From: Roseibium alexandrii DFL-11
GTDB lineage: Bacteria > Pseudomonadota > Alphaproteobacteria > Rhizobiales > Stappiaceae
Length of the DNA: 64,000 nt
Direction of reading: 5' to 3'
Assembly: GCF_000158095.2 (NCBI RefSeq)
Contig: NZ_CM011002.1
Coordinates: forward strand, 4,196,703-4,260,702
A program made the translations under genes and the position numbers. Of the stretch, positions 17,401-26,218 are shown one piece after another; position 1 is the stretch's first letter; the number at the start of each line of letters is the position of its first letter. The notes beneath the pieces were generated by a model. That model was not told where the DNA came from. It ran no database searches and was given only the letters and a program-made list of their open reading frames with translations.

Positions 17401-18294
17401 ATGGCGGTTGGCTTGCAGCTCCGTATTGCCTTTTTCAGCATTGCAATCGGTCTTGTAGTCCTTGGCCTGAAATTCGGTGCCTACTGGCTTACCGGGTCTG
17501 TGGCGCTCTACTCCGACGCGCTGGAAACAATCGTCAATGTCGCCTCGTCCTTCGCAGCTCTGATAGCGGTCTGGTTCGCCTCAAAACCTGCCGACAGCAA
17601 TCATCCTTATGGTCATGACAAGGCAGAGTATTTCGCCGCCGTACTTGTTGGCGTGATGATTGTGCTGGCCGCCTTGTCGATCTTCAGGGCCGCCTGGATA
17701 GGGCTTGTTCATGGGGACAGTCCGGACTTTTCGCCGCTCGGCATTGGTCTGAATGTTCTGGCCGCATTGATCAATGGCCTTTGGGCCGCCTATCTGACGC
17801 GGGTCGGCCGTAAAGTCCGGTCACCGGCGCTTGTCGCCGACGGCAAACATCTTTTCACCGATGTTGTCAGTTCCCTCGGTGTTCTCATTGGCGTGGTTCT
17901 CGTTCTTTTGACCGGTTGGACGATTCTGGACTCGGTGTTGGCGATTTTGGTTGGCCTCACCGTCTTGTGGTCCGGTTGGGGACTGGTGAAAGAATCTGTC
18001 GGTGGCCTTATGGATGAGGCAGCCTCGGCCGATGTTCTTGAAAAAATCCGGCTGCAGATTTCCGAGCAAGGCGAGGGCGCGCTCGAAGCGCACGATTTAC
18101 GAACGCGTATTGCTGGCAAGACGACCTTCATTGATTTTCATCTCGTGGTTTCCGGGTCCATGACCGTTGAATCTGCCCACGAGATTTGCGACCGGATCGA
18201 GGCAGCCATTAGTGAGGGTGTTCCGGGTGCCCGGATTACCATCCATGTGGAGCCGGAACACAAGGCGAAGCATTCGGGAATTGTTGTGCTCTAG
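17401..18294 (+). CDS. cation diffusion facilitator (CDF) metal exporter
   Basis: 297 residues, six hydrophobic segments and a C-terminal cytosolic domain. Metal-site motifs are YSDALETIVN in helix 2 and LVADGKHLFTDVVSS in helix 5 (the HxxxD pair), with HPYGHDKAEYFAA after helix 2. The C-terminal part (TFIDFHLVVSGSMTVESAHE, then ITIHVEPE) is the CDF dimerisation domain. Members export Zn, Fe, Mn or Co by proton antiport; the metal cannot be settled here. A GGGGGG ribosome site precedes the ATG. Confidence 0.92.
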   Translation: MAVGLQLRIAFFSIAIGLVVLGLKFGAYWLTGSVALYSDALETIVNVASSFAALIAVWFASKPADSNHPYGHDKAEYFAAVLVGVMIVLAALSIFRAAWIGLVHGDSPDFSPLGIGLNVLAALINGLWAAYLTRVGRKVRSPALVADGKHLFTDVVSSLGVLIGVVLVLLTGWTILDSVLAILVGLTVLWSGWGLVKESVGGLMDEAASADVLEKIRLQISEQGEGALEAHDLRTRIAGKTTFIDFHLVVSGSMTVESAHEICDRIEAAISEGVPGARITIHVEPEHKAKHSGIVVL

Positions 18295-18305
18295 GGTCAG
18301 GACCC
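18291..18305 (+). repeat. short palindromic repeat at stop codon, copy 2
   Basis: CTAGGGTCAGGACCC overlaps the CDF gene stop; GGGTC and GACCC are perfect arms around AG. It matches the first 15 bases of the element at 54461 with one mismatch. Confidence 0.5.
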
Positions 18306-18626
18306 ATTAATTTGGATGAATTGGTAGGGATGAATTTGTTCGGATACGAGGCGCAATGCTGCAGGAAACCACCCGGTTTTCAAAGGATTGCAACGACGTA
18401 GCCGGGCTAATTCACTCTATTCCTCGGGAATGTAAAAACGGCTTCGATCCGCTACGTCAAACCGCTCAACCGGGCAGGAAGCCCGCTTGTCGCGCTTTTC
18501 CTTGCAGCTCATCGCCGTTTACTGCGCCAATTCTATCAAATAGATAGGTCCTGCCCCTAAGCCTTTTCAATTCGCCGCGAATGTGTCTACTCTCCGCGCT
18601 CTTTCTTCTTTTCCGGAACACTCTTG
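18306..18626. other. non-coding gap before the orphan permease
   Basis: About 320 bases without a credible gene. A 63-codon frame at 18356-18547 has no family features. GGATGAATT occurs twice within about 30 bases at its left end. No binding protein, ATPase or partner permease remnant is recognisable. Any promoter for the permease should be here, but I see no clear -35/-10 pair. Confidence 0.6.
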
Positions 18627-19454
18627 ATGCCATCATGGCAGCGTTTTCGCGCTCAATTTGTTGACCATGTAATCCTGATAACCGGGGCTTTGTTCATGAG
18701 TTTGCCGGTTTACGCATTGTTTGCAGCGACCACGCATGCGCCTGGCACACGGATCGCACCGCGCTTGGACCTGGGCGGACATGGTCTTGAGAACTACACC
18801 GCGTTTCTCACGACAAATGCAGGTTTTTCCGGCGATGTGACGGCTGTCCTGATGCTTTGGAATTCCTTCATTTTCGGCGCTGGATTTGCTGCATTGAAAA
18901 CCGTGCTCTCGCTTCTGGCGGCCTTTGCGCTTCTCTATTTCAGGGTACGGTTCGCGACGTTTATCTTCTGGCTGCTGCTTCTGACCTTGATGCTTCCGTT
19001 GGAATCCCGATTTTTGGCCACTTACGCTGTTGCCGCAGATCTTGGTCTCGTCAACACGCATGCCGGACTGATTTTGCCACTCGCAGCGTCCGGACTTGGA
19101 ACTTTGTTTTTTCGGCAATTCCTGATGACGGTTCCCGACACGCTCCAAGAATCAGCGCGGCTGGATGGAGCGGGGCCCCTTCGGTTCCTGACCGATATCC
19201 TGGCGCCCTTGTGCCTGCCCACCGCATCTGCCCTGTTTCTGGTGCTTTTCGTCACAGGCTGGAACCAGTACCTCTGGCCGGTCATGATCACATCTGATGA
19301 AGCGTCCTACACGGTTGTCAGAGGGATGCAGTTTTTCGGACAGAACAGCCTCTCTGGCGTCATGCTCGCGGTTGTCGCCGTTTTGCCTCCCGCTATCCTT
19401 GTCATCTTGTTTCAAAGACAAGTGGTTAAAGGTCTCTTCGACGGCTCACACTAA
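18627..19454 (+). CDS. orphan carbohydrate ABC transporter permease (UgpE/MalG type)
   Basis: 275 residues and six hydrophobic segments. The EAA loop ESARLDGAGPLRFLTDILAP, in the MalG/UgpE position, docks to an ATPase. NQYLWPVMIT and the VVRGMQFFGQ stretch resemble the glycerol-3-phosphate permease UgpE. Such permeases work with a partner permease, a binding protein and an ATPase, none of which is here, so it is an orphan or a relic. The HAD phosphatase follows 15 bases after its stop. The ATG at 18627 is preferred over the TTG just before it. Confidence 0.78.
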   Translation: MPSWQRFRAQFVDHVILITGALFMSLPVYALFAATTHAPGTRIAPRLDLGGHGLENYTAFLTTNAGFSGDVTAVLMLWNSFIFGAGFAALKTVLSLLAAFALLYFRVRFATFIFWLLLLTLMLPLESRFLATYAVAADLGLVNTHAGLILPLAASGLGTLFFRQFLMTVPDTLQESARLDGAGPLRFLTDILAPLCLPTASALFLVLFVTGWNQYLWPVMITSDEASYTVVRGMQFFGQNSLSGVMLAVVAVLPPAILVILFQRQVVKGLFDGSH

Positions 19455-19469
19455 CAAATACGGAATGAT

Positions 19470-20138
19470 ATGACTTTTGAGGCAATCCTCTTCGACTGCG
19501 ATGGCGTTTTGGTCGATTCTGAGAAAATCTATGTTGAGGTGGAGCGTGAGCATCTCGCCCGGATCGGACTGAATTATAGCCTGGACGACTACATGAGCCG
19601 CTTTCAGGGGCTTGGAAGCGCCGATTTCTGGGCCAAGTTGGATGACGACCACCGAGCATTAGGCAAGGGGCCTTTGCCCGAAACGTTTGGCCCGGAACTT
19701 GATGCCGCCACCTTGGAGCGGATTAGTTCCGAACTTGCAGAAATCGCCGGGATCAAAGCCTTGCTCGAAGCGCATGACGGTCCGCGTGCGGTTGCCTCAT
19801 CGTCGCGCCTCCACCGCCTGATCCATAAGCTTCAGCACACGGGCCTTCACGACTATTTCGCACCGCATATCTACTCCGGCGAACAAGTGACCAACGGCAA
19901 ACCGGCGCCGGATCTGTTTGTGTTCGCGGCCGAGAAACTGGGTATTGAACCTGCAAACTGCCTGGTGATCGAAGACAGTTCAAATGGTGTTTTGGCTGGC
20001 CTTGCTGCCGGGATGACCGTTTGGGGATTTGTCGGCGGCGGGCACAGTCATGATGGTCACGCGGAGCAGCTCAAAAGTGCGGGCGCGCACAAGGTGGTGG
20101 ACAGCCATGCGGATCTCTCCGCCCTGTTGGCAGCCTGA
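19470..20138 (+). CDS. HAD-superfamily phosphatase (beta-phosphoglucomutase-like)
   Basis: 222 residues. Motif I FDCDGVLVDSE (Asp9 nucleophile, Asp11), a helical cap at about 15-85, motif II VASSS, motif III lysine in NGKPAPDLFVFAAEKLG, and motif IV VIEDSSNGVLAG. Members hydrolyse sugar phosphates or related small phosphomonoesters. The spacing suggests co-transcription with the upstream sugar-type permease, consistent with a sugar or polyol phosphate, but the substrate is an inference. Confidence 0.88.
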   Translation: MTFEAILFDCDGVLVDSEKIYVEVEREHLARIGLNYSLDDYMSRFQGLGSADFWAKLDDDHRALGKGPLPETFGPELDAATLERISSELAEIAGIKALLEAHDGPRAVASSSRLHRLIHKLQHTGLHDYFAPHIYSGEQVTNGKPAPDLFVFAAEKLGIEPANCLVIEDSSNGVLAGLAAGMTVWGFVGGGHSHDGHAEQLKSAGAHKVVDSHADLSALLAA

Positions 20139-20164
20139 TTTCCCCAATTGAGGCGGTGCTTGTT

Positions 20165-21796
20165 TTACGCGACTTCTTCGCGGGCCTGATTGCGCAGTAT
20201 TCTGCGAATAACCTTTCCCGTAGTGGTCATGGGCAGGTTGTCGACAAAGCCAATTTCACGCGGATATTCATGCGCGGATAAGCGGTCTCGAACGAACGAG
20301 CGAATACTGTCTTCCAGGGCGGGTGTCGGTTGCTCCCCGGTCTTCAGAACCACATAGGCTTTGACGATTTCGGTGCGCAGCGGGTCCGGTTTTCCAACTG
20401 CTGCAGCAAGCGCAACGGCCGGGTGTTTGATCAGGCAGTCTTCGATTTCCCCCGGACCGATGCGGTAACTGGCAGAGGTGATGAGGTCATCGTCGCGGCC
20501 GACAAAATGAACATATCCATCCTCATCCATCACTCCTTGATCCCCGGTGATCATCCAGTTGCCGATAAACTTTTCTTTCGTCGCCTCCGGCTTGTTCCAG
20601 TATTCAAGGAACATCACGGGATCCGGACGCTTCACAGCGATCTGGCCGAGCGTTTCCGATGGTACAGGGTTTCCAGCTTCGTCAATGATCGCCACGTCAT
20701 GGCCGGGCGTTGCCCTGCCGATTGCACCAGAGCGGGTGACACCCAAGGCCGCGCTGGAGCCGAGAACGGCATTGCACTCGGTTTGGCCATAGAACTCGTT
20801 GACCTTGAAGCCAAATTCATCGGCGAACCAGTCGTAGGTCTCCTTGCCGAGGGATTCTCCGGCTGAACCCACGCTGCGCCAGTTTAACGCAAAACGGCTG
20901 GCCGGGTTCTCGACGGCCCGCAGCATGCGCAATGCGGTTGGTGGAATGAAAGCGTTGCGAATCTTCTGTTGCTCCAAGAGCCGGAATGCGAATTCCGGAT
21001 CGAACTTCCGTGAAGCGTGGCAGACAACGGGAACCCCGAGCGACAGTGCTGGAAAAAGGGCGTTCAGCAGACCGCCCGCCCAAGCCCAATCGGCCGGCGT
21101 CCAGAAGAGGTCGTCCGGTTGCCCAAGGAAGTTCTGTGAGAGTTCGATCCCCGGCATGTGCCCCATAAGCACACGGTGACCATGAAGTACGCCCTTGGGC
21201 TGGCCCGTGGTGCCGGAGGTATAGATCATCAAGGCGGGGTCATTCGGCCGGGTCCGAACTGTTTGAAATGTGTCTGAAGAAAGCTCCTGCAAATCAGAAA
21301 AAGCGGCAACACCTTGCTCTGGTCCATCAACGGAGATAACCAAGTCCAAACCGGGGAGTTGGTCCCGAACTTCGCTCAGCTTGGCGAGGCCTGCGGTATC
21401 CGTCACCAAAGCATTTGCGCCGGAATCAGACAGCCGGTAGCTGAGAGCTTCCAAGCCGAACAGGGCGGCCAATGGAACCGCGATCGCACCGATCTTATAA
21501 GTCGCAAGATGCGCGATAGCGGTTTGCGGGATTTGCGGCAGGAGCAGCGCAACCCGGTCACCGGGCTTTACTCCGAGTGCCTGTAGGGCGTTCGCAAACC
21601 GGTTCGCCGCCCGGTTCAGTTCCAGGTGGCTCCAGTCCTCGGTCCGCCCGTCATCAAAAACACGCCGGATCGCCAGCCGATCCGGTGTTGCAGCTGCCCA
21701 TTGATCGCTGACAACGGACGCCATGTTGAACGCCGCCGGCTGAGGCCACATGAAATTTCTAGTGAGTTTGTCGTAGGTGCTGGCGGGCTGCAGCAT
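20165..21796 (-). CDS. AMP-forming acyl-CoA synthetase
   Basis: 543 residues of the ANL superfamily. P-loop-like A3 motif IYTSGTTGQPKGVLHG, A5 NEFYGQTECN, A7 NWMITGDQGVMDEDG, A8 FVGRDDDLITSASYRIGPGE and the A10 catalytic lysine in MTTTGKVIRRILR are all present. It activates a carboxylic acid to the acyl-AMP and then acyl-CoA. The overall pattern is closest to medium-chain or acetate-like synthetases (ACSM type). The gene stands alone, convergent with the HAD gene. Confidence 0.88.
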   Translation of the reverse strand: MLQPASTYDKLTRNFMWPQPAAFNMASVVSDQWAAATPDRLAIRRVFDDGRTEDWSHLELNRAANRFANALQALGVKPGDRVALLLPQIPQTAIAHLATYKIGAIAVPLAALFGLEALSYRLSDSGANALVTDTAGLAKLSEVRDQLPGLDLVISVDGPEQGVAAFSDLQELSSDTFQTVRTRPNDPALMIYTSGTTGQPKGVLHGHRVLMGHMPGIELSQNFLGQPDDLFWTPADWAWAGGLLNALFPALSLGVPVVCHASRKFDPEFAFRLLEQQKIRNAFIPPTALRMLRAVENPASRFALNWRSVGSAGESLGKETYDWFADEFGFKVNEFYGQTECNAVLGSSAALGVTRSGAIGRATPGHDVAIIDEAGNPVPSETLGQIAVKRPDPVMFLEYWNKPEATKEKFIGNWMITGDQGVMDEDGYVHFVGRDDDLITSASYRIGPGEIEDCLIKHPAVALAAAVGKPDPLRTEIVKAYVVLKTGEQPTPALEDSIRSFVRDRLSAHEYPREIGFVDNLPMTTTGKVIRRILRNQAREEVA

Positions 21797-21875
21797 GTTT
21801 CCAAGTCCGGTGCTAAATTTTTAGGCAGCGGAGTGTAGGTGTTGCTTTGCTGCGGCGCAACAGAGGATTTGCGGT

Positions 21876-22799
21876 CTATTTCCGGGCCAGTGGATGAGCC
21901 GTTTCCACGAGTTCGCGCAACCGCTCATCCAGAACGTGAGTATAGATTTGCGTGGTGGAAATGTCCGCGTGGCCAAGCAGTTGCTGAACGACGCGCAGGT
22001 CCGCGCCGTTTTGCAAGAGATGCGATGCAAAGGCATGTCTCAAGACGTGCGGGGAGACTTTCGACGCATCCAGGCCTGCTGCAATCGCGAGGTCTTTGAG
22101 GTCCCGGCCGAAGTGTTGACGGGTCAAATGCCCGCTTCCGCCATGGGAGGGGAACAGCCACGGACTGTTTTCGTAAGCGCCTTCCGCCGAACGCAGCCCG
22201 ACATACATCTTCATGGCAGATTGAGCAGCATGAGATAAAGGAACGAGGCGCTCCTTGCCGCCCTTGCCCTTGATCTCAATCAGCCGTGCGTCCCTCAAGG
22301 CGGCGGTGACCGGCAAAGCCACCAGCTCGGAGACCCGGAGCCCGGTCGCATAAAGCACCTCGATCAGGGTGTACATGCGCTGCGCGCGCAAGGCGGCTGC
22401 GGCTGATTTGTGAGATACTTTTGTTTGCTGACGTGCCGTCTCGATCAAGCGATCAACTTCGTCCATTGAAAGGACTTTTGGCAGGCTGCCGCGTTTCTTA
22501 GGTGCCGACAGCGTCCTGGTGGGGTCGTCCTGGCGGCTGCCCTCCGAATAAAGAAACTTGTAGAACTGCTTGAGGGCCGAGAGCCGCCGTGCTTGAGACG
22601 TTTCTGCGAACCCGCGGCGGGTTAGGTCGCTCATATAGCCCGAGATGTGGTCCGAGTTTGCCTCAGCCAGTTTTGTCCGGCCTAAAAAATCGGAAAAGTC
22701 CTCCAGGTCCCGCCGATAGCCTGCCAGCGTGTTTTCCGCCGCGCCCCGTTCTGCAGCGAGCATTTCCAGGAAGTTTTCCAGATCGAACCCGGTTGCCAT
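21876..22799 (-). CDS. xerD: site-specific tyrosine recombinase XerD
   Basis: 307 residues. A SAM-like N-terminal core-binding domain (about 5-90) precedes the catalytic domain, which has Arg155 ([10 protein letters not shown]), Lys179 (GKGGKER), His251 and Arg254 ([13 protein letters not shown]), His277 (LLGHADI) and Tyr286 (TQIYTHV). This is the XerC/D fold that resolves chromosome dimers at dif; no integrase-type extension is seen and no mobile element surrounds it. The start ATG shares one base with the stop of the small membrane protein gene upstream. Confidence 0.93.
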   Translation of the reverse strand: MATGFDLENFLEMLAAERGAAENTLAGYRRDLEDFSDFLGRTKLAEANSDHISGYMSDLTRRGFAETSQARRLSALKQFYKFLYSEGSRQDDPTRTLSAPKKRGSLPKVLSMDEVDRLIETARQQTKVSHKSAAAALRAQRMYTLIEVLYATGLRVSELVALPVTAALRDARLIEIKGKGGKERLVPLSHAAQSAMKMYVGLRSAEGAYENSPWLFPSHGGSGHLTRQHFGRDLKDLAIAAGLDASKVSPHVLRHAFASHLLQNGADLRVVQQLLGHADISTTQIYTHVLDERLRELVETAHPLARK

Positions 22800-22942
22800 C
22801 AGCGGCCAAACCCATCCTTCTTGACCCGCACGGTAATCTCGCGTTCGCGTGGTTCCACGAATGTCGCGAGAGAATAGACCGCGCCGTAGCCGAGTGCGCC
22901 CAAGATGAGAAGCACGATCAAGAGGCGTGTGAGCGTTGGCAC
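22799..22942 (-). CDS. 47-residue single-pass membrane protein coupled to xerD
   Basis: A tiny protein with one transmembrane helix ([20 protein letters not shown]) and a charged tail [16 protein letters not shown]. The start is a GTG at 22942 with GGAGA five bases upstream; the frame runs further but has no comparable ribosome site. Its TGA overlaps the xerD ATG as TGATG, so the two are translationally coupled. Function unknown. It is divergent from aroK with about 140 bases between. Confidence 0.65.
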   Translation of the reverse strand: MPTLTRLLIVLLILGALGYGAVYSLATFVEPREREITVRVKKDGFGR

Positions 22943-23085
22943 GGTGGTCTCCGTTGGTGTCGAATCAGATTTGTTTGAATGGTTCCCCAAGCTGTTGTCT
23001 GTTGCAAGTTCGCTGCGCAGCGCAAGCGCTGATGTTTCCCGCTGTGCCCTCGTGCGTTTTGCCGCGAATATGGTAAAACGCCGCC

Positions 23086-23703
23086 ATGAAGAAACACGAA
23101 AACACCCAGATGTCGCCGAACCCTGCCGATGGCAGGGGGGCAGACACGGTTGATCTGAAGCACCTTGTTGCTGCACTTGGCAAACGGTCAATTGTATTGG
23201 TCGGTATCATGGGATGCGGCAAATCAACGGTGGGCAAGCGCCTTGCTCAAAGGCTCGGCCTGGAATTTGTGGACGCTGACAGCGAGATCGAACGCGCTGC
23301 GAACATGACCGTTTCGGAAATCTTTTCAGAACACGGTGAACCTTATTTTCGCAGCGGTGAAGAGCGTGTGATTGCCCGGCTTCTCCAGGAAGGGCCACAG
23401 GTGCTGGCCACCGGGGGCGGTGCTTTCATCAGCGATGCGACCCGGTCGGAAATTGAAACAAACGGCCTGTCGATCTGGCTGAAGGTGGATTTTGAGACTG
23501 TCATGGCGCGGGTGCGCCGCCGCTCAACGCGTCCGCTTCTGCGCAATCCAGACCCGGAAGGCACCATGCGCAAGCTGATGGCCGAACGCGAACCGGTCTA
23601 TGCGCAGGCTCAGCTGACAGTGACCTCGAAAGACGTGCCTCACGAGGCCGTCGTTGATCAGATCGTCCTGACCCTCGCAGACCACCTTTATGGACAAGGC
23701 TGA
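23086..23703 (+). CDS. aroK: shikimate kinase
   Basis: 205 residues. Walker A GIMGCGKST (40-48), the shikimate-binding DADSEIE, GEPYFRSGEERVI, ATGGGAF and the lid arginine in STRPLL. It phosphorylates shikimate in aromatic amino acid synthesis. An N-terminal extension of about 30 residues precedes the usual start, as in other alphaproteobacteria. It is the first gene of an aroK-aroB-corC operon. Confidence 0.95.
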   Translation: MKKHENTQMSPNPADGRGADTVDLKHLVAALGKRSIVLVGIMGCGKSTVGKRLAQRLGLEFVDADSEIERAANMTVSEIFSEHGEPYFRSGEERVIARLLQEGPQVLATGGGAFISDATRSEIETNGLSIWLKVDFETVMARVRRRSTRPLLRNPDPEGTMRKLMAEREPVYAQAQLTVTSKDVPHEAVVDQIVLTLADHLYGQG

Positions 23704-23746
23704 CGCAGCCTTTCCTGACAACCATTGCAGTTTGGAAACCAAGCAA

Positions 23747-24895
23747 ATGGCTAATTTGGATGCCGCTGACGCCATCACGCCGCAAGCAGTGCAAACCGTT
23801 CGCGTGGACCTCGGTGCGCGCAGTTACGACATTCGTATTGGACGGAATGTTCTGGAAACTGCGGGAGCGGAAATTGCCGTGGTTCTGCCGGGCGCCCGGC
23901 TGGCGGTGATTGTGGATGAAAATGTCGCAAGACTTCACCTTGAAGCTTTTGGTGCCAGCCTGGAGAAGGCCGGGATTGACTTCACGCCGATCACGGTACC
24001 GGCAGGCGAGAGCACCAAGTGCTTTTCACAGTTTGAGCGCTTGTGCGACGAAGTTCTGAACGCACGGCTTGAACGCAACGATGCCATCGTGGCGCTGGGC
24101 GGCGGCGTGGTTGGCGATTTGACCGGGTTTGTGGCATCTGCCGTGCGCCGGGGCATGGCCTTCATCCAGGTGCCAACGTCTTTGTTGGCGCAAGTTGATA
24201 GTTCCGTTGGCGGAAAAACCGGGATCAATTCGCGCCATGGCAAGAACCTTATTGGCGCGTTTCATCAGCCGGCGCTCGTATTGGCCGACACCGCGATTCT
24301 CGACACGCTCACCCCGCGCGATTTCCGTGCCGGTTACGCTGAAGTTGCGAAGTATGGCCTTCTCGGTGATGCCGATTTCTTTGCGTGGCTGGAAACCAAC
24401 TGGCAGGGCATCTTTGCAGGTGGACAAGAACGGGACGAGGCTGTTGCCCGGTCCTGCCAGGCAAAGGCCGATGTTGTTGCTGCCGATGAGCTGGAATCCG
24501 GCCGTAGGGCGCTTCTGAATCTTGGCCATACATTCGGTCATGCGCTGGAGGGGGCGGTGTCCTATGAGACCGAGCGTCTGGTGCATGGTGAAGGCGTTTC
24601 AATCGGCATGATGCTGGCGCATGAGTTCTCAGAAAAACTCGGCCTGATTGGAGCAGACACCGTTGGTCGGGTTGAGAGGCACCTTACAGATGTCGGACTG
24701 CCAATCCGAATCACCGATATTCCGGGACAATTGCCCGGTGTCGACGTGTTCATGGATCTGATTGCACAAGACAAAAAGGTCAGCCGGGGTGCGCTGACCT
24801 TCGTTTTGACGAGGGGAATCGGGGACGCCTTTGTCGAAAAGGGTGTCGATCCCTATCTGGTGTCAGAGTTCTTGAAGGAAAAACTGAACCCATGA
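23747..24895 (+). CDS. aroB: 3-dehydroquinate synthase
   Basis: About 382 residues. NAD-binding LGGGVVGDLTGFVAS, PTSLLAQVDSSVGGKTGIN with the active-site lysine, and metal ligands in the NLGHTFGHALEG and VHGEGVSIGM stretches. It makes 3-dehydroquinate from DAHP. An ATG at 23690 overlaps aroK, but the ATG at 23747 has a GGAA box at good distance and yields the family length. aroK and aroB sit together as in most Rhizobiales. The stop overlaps the start of the CorC-like gene (ATGA). Confidence 0.94.
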   Translation: MANLDAADAITPQAVQTVRVDLGARSYDIRIGRNVLETAGAEIAVVLPGARLAVIVDENVARLHLEAFGASLEKAGIDFTPITVPAGESTKCFSQFERLCDEVLNARLERNDAIVALGGGVVGDLTGFVASAVRRGMAFIQVPTSLLAQVDSSVGGKTGINSRHGKNLIGAFHQPALVLADTAILDTLTPRDFRAGYAEVAKYGLLGDADFFAWLETNWQGIFAGGQERDEAVARSCQAKADVVAADELESGRRALLNLGHTFGHALEGAVSYETERLVHGEGVSIGMMLAHEFSEKLGLIGADTVGRVERHLTDVGLPIRITDIPGQLPGVDVFMDLIAQDKKVSRGALTFVLTRGIGDAFVEKGVDPYLVSEFLKEKLNP

Positions 24896-26184
24896 CCGAG
24901 ACAGCACTTTGGCTCTCCATTGCCGCCATCTTTTTTCTTCTGTTTTTGTCCGGCTTCTTTTCCGGCTCCGAAACAGCGTTGACTGCTGCGTCCCGCGCAA
25001 GGGTGCATCAGCTTGAGAAAACCGGAGACTGGCGGGCACGGGTTGCGGGGCGGTTGATTGCGTCGAGGGAACGCCTGATCGGTGCGCTGTTGCTGGGCAA
25101 CAATCTGGTCAACATTCTTGCATCGGCCCTGGCGACGACTGTCTTTCTGGCGCTGTTCGGCGAAGCCGGCGTGGCGATTGCGACCCTGGTCATGACCGCG
25201 CTTGTTCTGGTTTTTGCCGAAGTTCTTCCGAAAACCTGGGCGATTTCCAATCCTGAGCGTTTCGCATTGACCGTGTCGCCTATCGTGCGCGTTGTTGTTG
25301 CGGTGTTCGGCCCCGTTGTTATTGGGGTCGAATGGATCGTACGCATGCTTTTGAAGATGCTCGGCGTCAACATCGGAGATGATGCATCGATCCTCTCCGC
25401 ACATGAGGAACTGCGCGGTGCAGTTGATCTGCAACACATGGAAGGCGGCCTGGAAAAAGGCGAGCGGGATCGTATCGGCGGTTTGTTGGATTTGGCTGAG
25501 CTGGAAGTTTCTGATGTGATGGTCCACCGCACGAACATGGTGGCGCTCAACGCAGACGATGATCCAGCCAATCTGGTTGAGGCAGCGCTTGCCTCACCTC
25601 ACACGCGTTTGCCGCTCTGGCGCGGAGAAAGCGACAATTTTGTAGGGGTTCTCCACGCCAAGGATCTGCTGCGTGCTCTTAACCAGGCGAACGGCGACGC
25701 CGCGAAAATCAACATCCTCGAAATTGCTGGGCCTGCCTGGTTCATTCCGGACACCACCAGTCTGCAGGATCAGCTGAATGCGTTCCTGCGGAAGAAAACC
25801 CATTTTGCATTGGTCGTGGATGAGTATGGCGAGGTCATGGGTCTCGTAACCTTGGAAGACATTCTTGAAGAGATCGTCGGCGAGATTGCGGACGAACATG
25901 ATCTGGAACTGGAAGGTTTGCGTCCGCAAGCGGACGGTTCCGTCATTGTCGATGGCTCCGTGCCGATCCGGGATCTCAATCGTGCAGCGGATTGGAACTT
26001 GCCGGATGACGAGGCAACGACCATTGCCGGCCTGGTTATTCATGAGGCGCGGATGATCCCGGAAGAGCGTCAGATCTTCACGTTCCACGGGTTCCGCTTC
26101 ACGGTTCTGCGGCGGGAGAAAAACCGGATCACACGGCTTCGGATCATGTCGCTCAGCAAAATCCGGGCGGCGGCTTCCGCTTGA
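24892..26184 (+). CDS. HlyC/CorC family transporter (CNNM plus CBS)
   Basis: 430 residues. An N-terminal CNNM/DUF21 membrane domain starts FFLLFLSGFFSGSETALTAA, has LLLGNNLVNILASALAT, and is followed by VFAEVLPKTWAISNPE. Two CBS repeats (about 205-330; VMVHRTNMVAL and LVVDEYGEVMGLVTLEDILE) and a CorC_HlyC domain complete it. Members take part in Mg/Co efflux or homeostasis. It is translationally coupled to aroB, a frequent arrangement in alphaproteobacteria without an obvious functional link. Confidence 0.9.
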   Translation: MTETALWLSIAAIFFLLFLSGFFSGSETALTAASRARVHQLEKTGDWRARVAGRLIASRERLIGALLLGNNLVNILASALATTVFLALFGEAGVAIATLVMTALVLVFAEVLPKTWAISNPERFALTVSPIVRVVVAVFGPVVIGVEWIVRMLLKMLGVNIGDDASILSAHEELRGAVDLQHMEGGLEKGERDRIGGLLDLAELEVSDVMVHRTNMVALNADDDPANLVEAALASPHTRLPLWRGESDNFVGVLHAKDLLRALNQANGDAAKINILEIAGPAWFIPDTTSLQDQLNAFLRKKTHFALVVDEYGEVMGLVTLEDILEEIVGEIADEHDLELEGLRPQADGSVIVDGSVPIRDLNRAADWNLPDDEATTIAGLVIHEARMIPEERQIFTFHGFRFTVLRREKNRITRLRIMSLSKIRAAASA

Positions 26185-26218
26185 TCCGACTGAACCATGC
26201 CCGGCAGTGCCAGCTGCG

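Noticed and set aside
18356..18547. 63-codon frame before the orphan permease
   Set aside because: No ribosome site, no recognisable motif, no context.
21876..22799. Integrase of a mobile element at the xerD locus
   Set aside because: Length and motifs match XerD, and flanking genes are housekeeping with no element ends or cargo.
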